From UBA10427 sp003500135 (GTDB lineage Bacteria; Bacteroidota; Bacteroidia; Cytophagales; Cyclobacteriaceae): 25,430 bases of DNA. Of this stretch, positions 25,001 through 25,430 are shown piece after piece. Made by a program: the position numbers and the translations under genes. The notes under the pieces were generated by a model, which was not told where the DNA came from, ran no database searches, and worked only from the letters and a program-made list of their open reading frames with translations. The stretch lies in the NCBI GenBank assembly GCA_963966275.1, contig CAWZYQ010000046.1, forward strand, positions 1 to 25,430, in the 5' to 3' direction. Positions within the stretch are counted from its first letter, which is position 1. Each line of letters begins with the position of its first letter.

Positions 25001-25312
25001 TATTTCAGAAAAGCCGGTATCGGACCTTTGGTTGGCACACGTACCTGGGGTGGTTTAATAGGGATCAGCGGAGCGCCCGGTTTGATCGACAATGGAAGAG
25101 TAACCGTGCCGACTTTCCGCATGTATGACCCCAACGGGGACTGGTTTAAAGAAGGTCATGGTGTGGATCCGGATGTAGAAGTTATGGAAGACTTCGAAAA
25201 ACTGGCCAATGGCACCGATGTCCAACTGGAAGCCGGAATTGACGAGGTGATACGCCTGCTAAATGAAAAAGGGCACGAAAAACCGGACAGGCCGGCTTAC
25301 GAAACGAGATAA
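22049..25312 (+). CDS. Tricorn-type protease (S41 family) with beta-propeller, PDZ and catalytic domains
   Basis: This exported peptidase probably degrades peptides in the periplasm or at the surface. The 1087-residue product has a signal peptide (about 1-20, HAMAQ). WD/PD40-type propeller repeats fill about 25-540, with recurring SPDG/WSPD motifs. A lysine/glutamate-rich low-complexity insert lies at about 546-580, then the Tricorn core. The dyad LNASHTYRGG gives Ser754-His755, a PDZ domain lies near 790-870, the nucleophile motif GFSGSGGDAFPDYF gives Ser977, and GTRTWGG follows. Glu1035 in KEGHGVDPD completes the charge relay. Length and order fit Tricorn homologues of Bacteroidota. The gene stands alone, with 180 nt upstream that hold the previous hairpin and no clean promoter consensus, and a terminator downstream. 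Confidence 0.93.
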   Translation: MKKTIIFVLFCLFGVHAMAQVDAMLMRYPDVSKTHITFAYGDDIWIVPKAGGAASRLSSPAGGEIFPRFSPDGMHIAYTANYSGNDEVYVVDYLGGIPERLTFHSMNDRVIDWTPDGSSVLFASSRNSGRQRYNQFYKIDIQGGLPEKLPVPYGEFGSISPDGSKIAYTDRSRVFRTWKRYRGGTAPDIHIFDLNTFETKNITTNDANDEIPMWHGNSIYFLSDQGENLRANIWRYDVESGETEQLTFFKDFDVHFPAIGPEELVFEAGGKIYLMDLENHEYNEVNITVITDQTALVPTIKSAKKYIQTAQISPDGKRAIIQARGELFSVPAEEGVIINMSQTAGAAERYPAWSPDGKHIACWSDANGEYQLVLYSIDKPAQPRTLTAFKDGYRYNIFWSPDSKKLAYVDQGMQIQYIDVTTNAVVTIGNGISMFEGALRGFEASWSPDSKYITYSRSLDNQHGAVFIYDTESKQKRQVTSGFYNDFQPVFSADGKYLFYHSNRTFSPVYSDLDNTFVYPNATNLMVVALTPETESILKAKNDEVKVEEEKEENGEDEKKKKKDKKKDDNGEEAEDVKVTIDYEHFENRAEMLPLPAGNYGKLRSVEGKLIYVHYPNSGSDDAAKPALKYYDIEAREAKTIMEGARAYEVSANGKKLLVGQNGQWGIVDVAEGQKIKDALPTSDLQMTVAPQVEWQQIFNDAWRFERDFFYDPNMHGVDWPAMKARYGALIKQASARSDVNFILGELIAELNASHTYRGGGDNEEEARLNVGYLGIDWEKDGDHYTVGKILRGAAWDAEAQSPLAKTGISIKEGDYILAVNGMALDGNKSPYAAFQGLGGKKAEITYNSTASMTGAKHVVVELMNSETRLRHLAWIENNRKHVEERTDGKIGYIYVRSTGIDGQNELIRQFRAQIDKEGLIVDERFNSGGQIPDRFIEMLDRKPLAYWAVRDGKDWQWPPTANFGPKVMLINGFSGSGGDAFPDYFRKAGIGPLVGTRTWGGLIGISGAPGLIDNGRVTVPTFRMYDPNGDWFKEGHGVDPDVEVMEDFEKLANGTDVQLEAGIDEVIRLLNEKGHEKPDRPAYETR

Positions 25313-25334
25313 TTCAGTGACCATTCTACAGGTT

Positions 25335-25366
25335 AAAAAGCAGCTCATTCGGGCTGCTTTTTTTGT
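25335..25366 (+). terminator. Terminator behind the Tricorn-type protease gene
   Basis: A 10-bp stem (AAAAAGCAGC at 25335-25344, GCTGCTTTTT at 25353-25362) with an 8-nt loop is followed by more T residues. It starts 23 nt after the stop and is the strongest terminator on the plus strand. Confidence 0.85.
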
Positions 25367-25430
25367 TTAAGAGAACAGCATGCAAATGAGTACAGATCAC
25401 GTTTCACAAAAGACAAACTAAACTTAATTA

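Overview
The window looks like a chromosomal segment of a Bacteroidota bacterium, most likely of the Cytophagales. The evidence is the large form of IspG, a TonB-dependent receptor with an N-terminal carboxypeptidase-regulatory-like domain, a DUF5723 outer-membrane protein, many lipoproteins, a TPR/transmembrane/HTH regulator, and a TAnnTTTG-type promoter. The lineage is inferred from gene content only.

Layout. Positions 1-1074 (minus strand) are the 5' part of a group II intron: ribozyme domains followed by the N-terminal 221 residues of its reverse transcriptase, which runs off the left edge. The intron sits 3 nt behind the rho-independent terminator of an SlyD/FKBP-type isomerase gene (1138-1638). 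Next come a YihY/BrkB-type membrane protein (1727-2656) and a phosphate-scavenging locus read leftwards: a purple-acid-phosphatase-like gene (6953-7909), a TonB-dependent receptor (4117-6927) and a beta-propeller phytase lipoprotein (2865-4037), with a well-formed promoter at 7945-7977. The phosphatase gene has an in-frame TAA just after its signal peptide. Upstream are a membrane-tethered TPR/LuxR-type regulator (8096-9751) and a 3-mercaptopyruvate sulfurtransferase (9851-10699).

The middle of the window (10829-15143) holds two tandem exported paralogues resembling DUF2927, a GreA/GreB C-terminal-like coiled-coil protein, a lipoprotein of unknown function, an SGNH/GDSL hydrolase lipoprotein, a YjbR/MmcQ-family protein and a tiny membrane protein. 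The last two form a tight operon behind ispG (15113-17113). Positions 17183-18232 hold an endonuclease/exonuclease/phosphatase-family membrane protein that stays in one frame throughout but carries a TGA, a TAG and no normal start codon. A DUF2378/V4R-like protein (18233-18790) lies directly upstream.

From 18922 the genes read rightwards: a large lipoprotein and a DUF5723 beta-barrel protein form a two-gene unit (18922-21868) closed by a hairpin. A Tricorn-type S41 protease (22049-25312) follows with its own terminator.

Most genes are ordinary for the phylum. The points that most deserve a second look are the two nonsense-interrupted genes that keep their frame, the intron/terminator junction with an ATGA-coupled five-codon leader, the phytate-uptake locus, and the tandem DUF2927-like pair. 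I found no CRISPR array, tRNA or rRNA, and no convincing new defence system.
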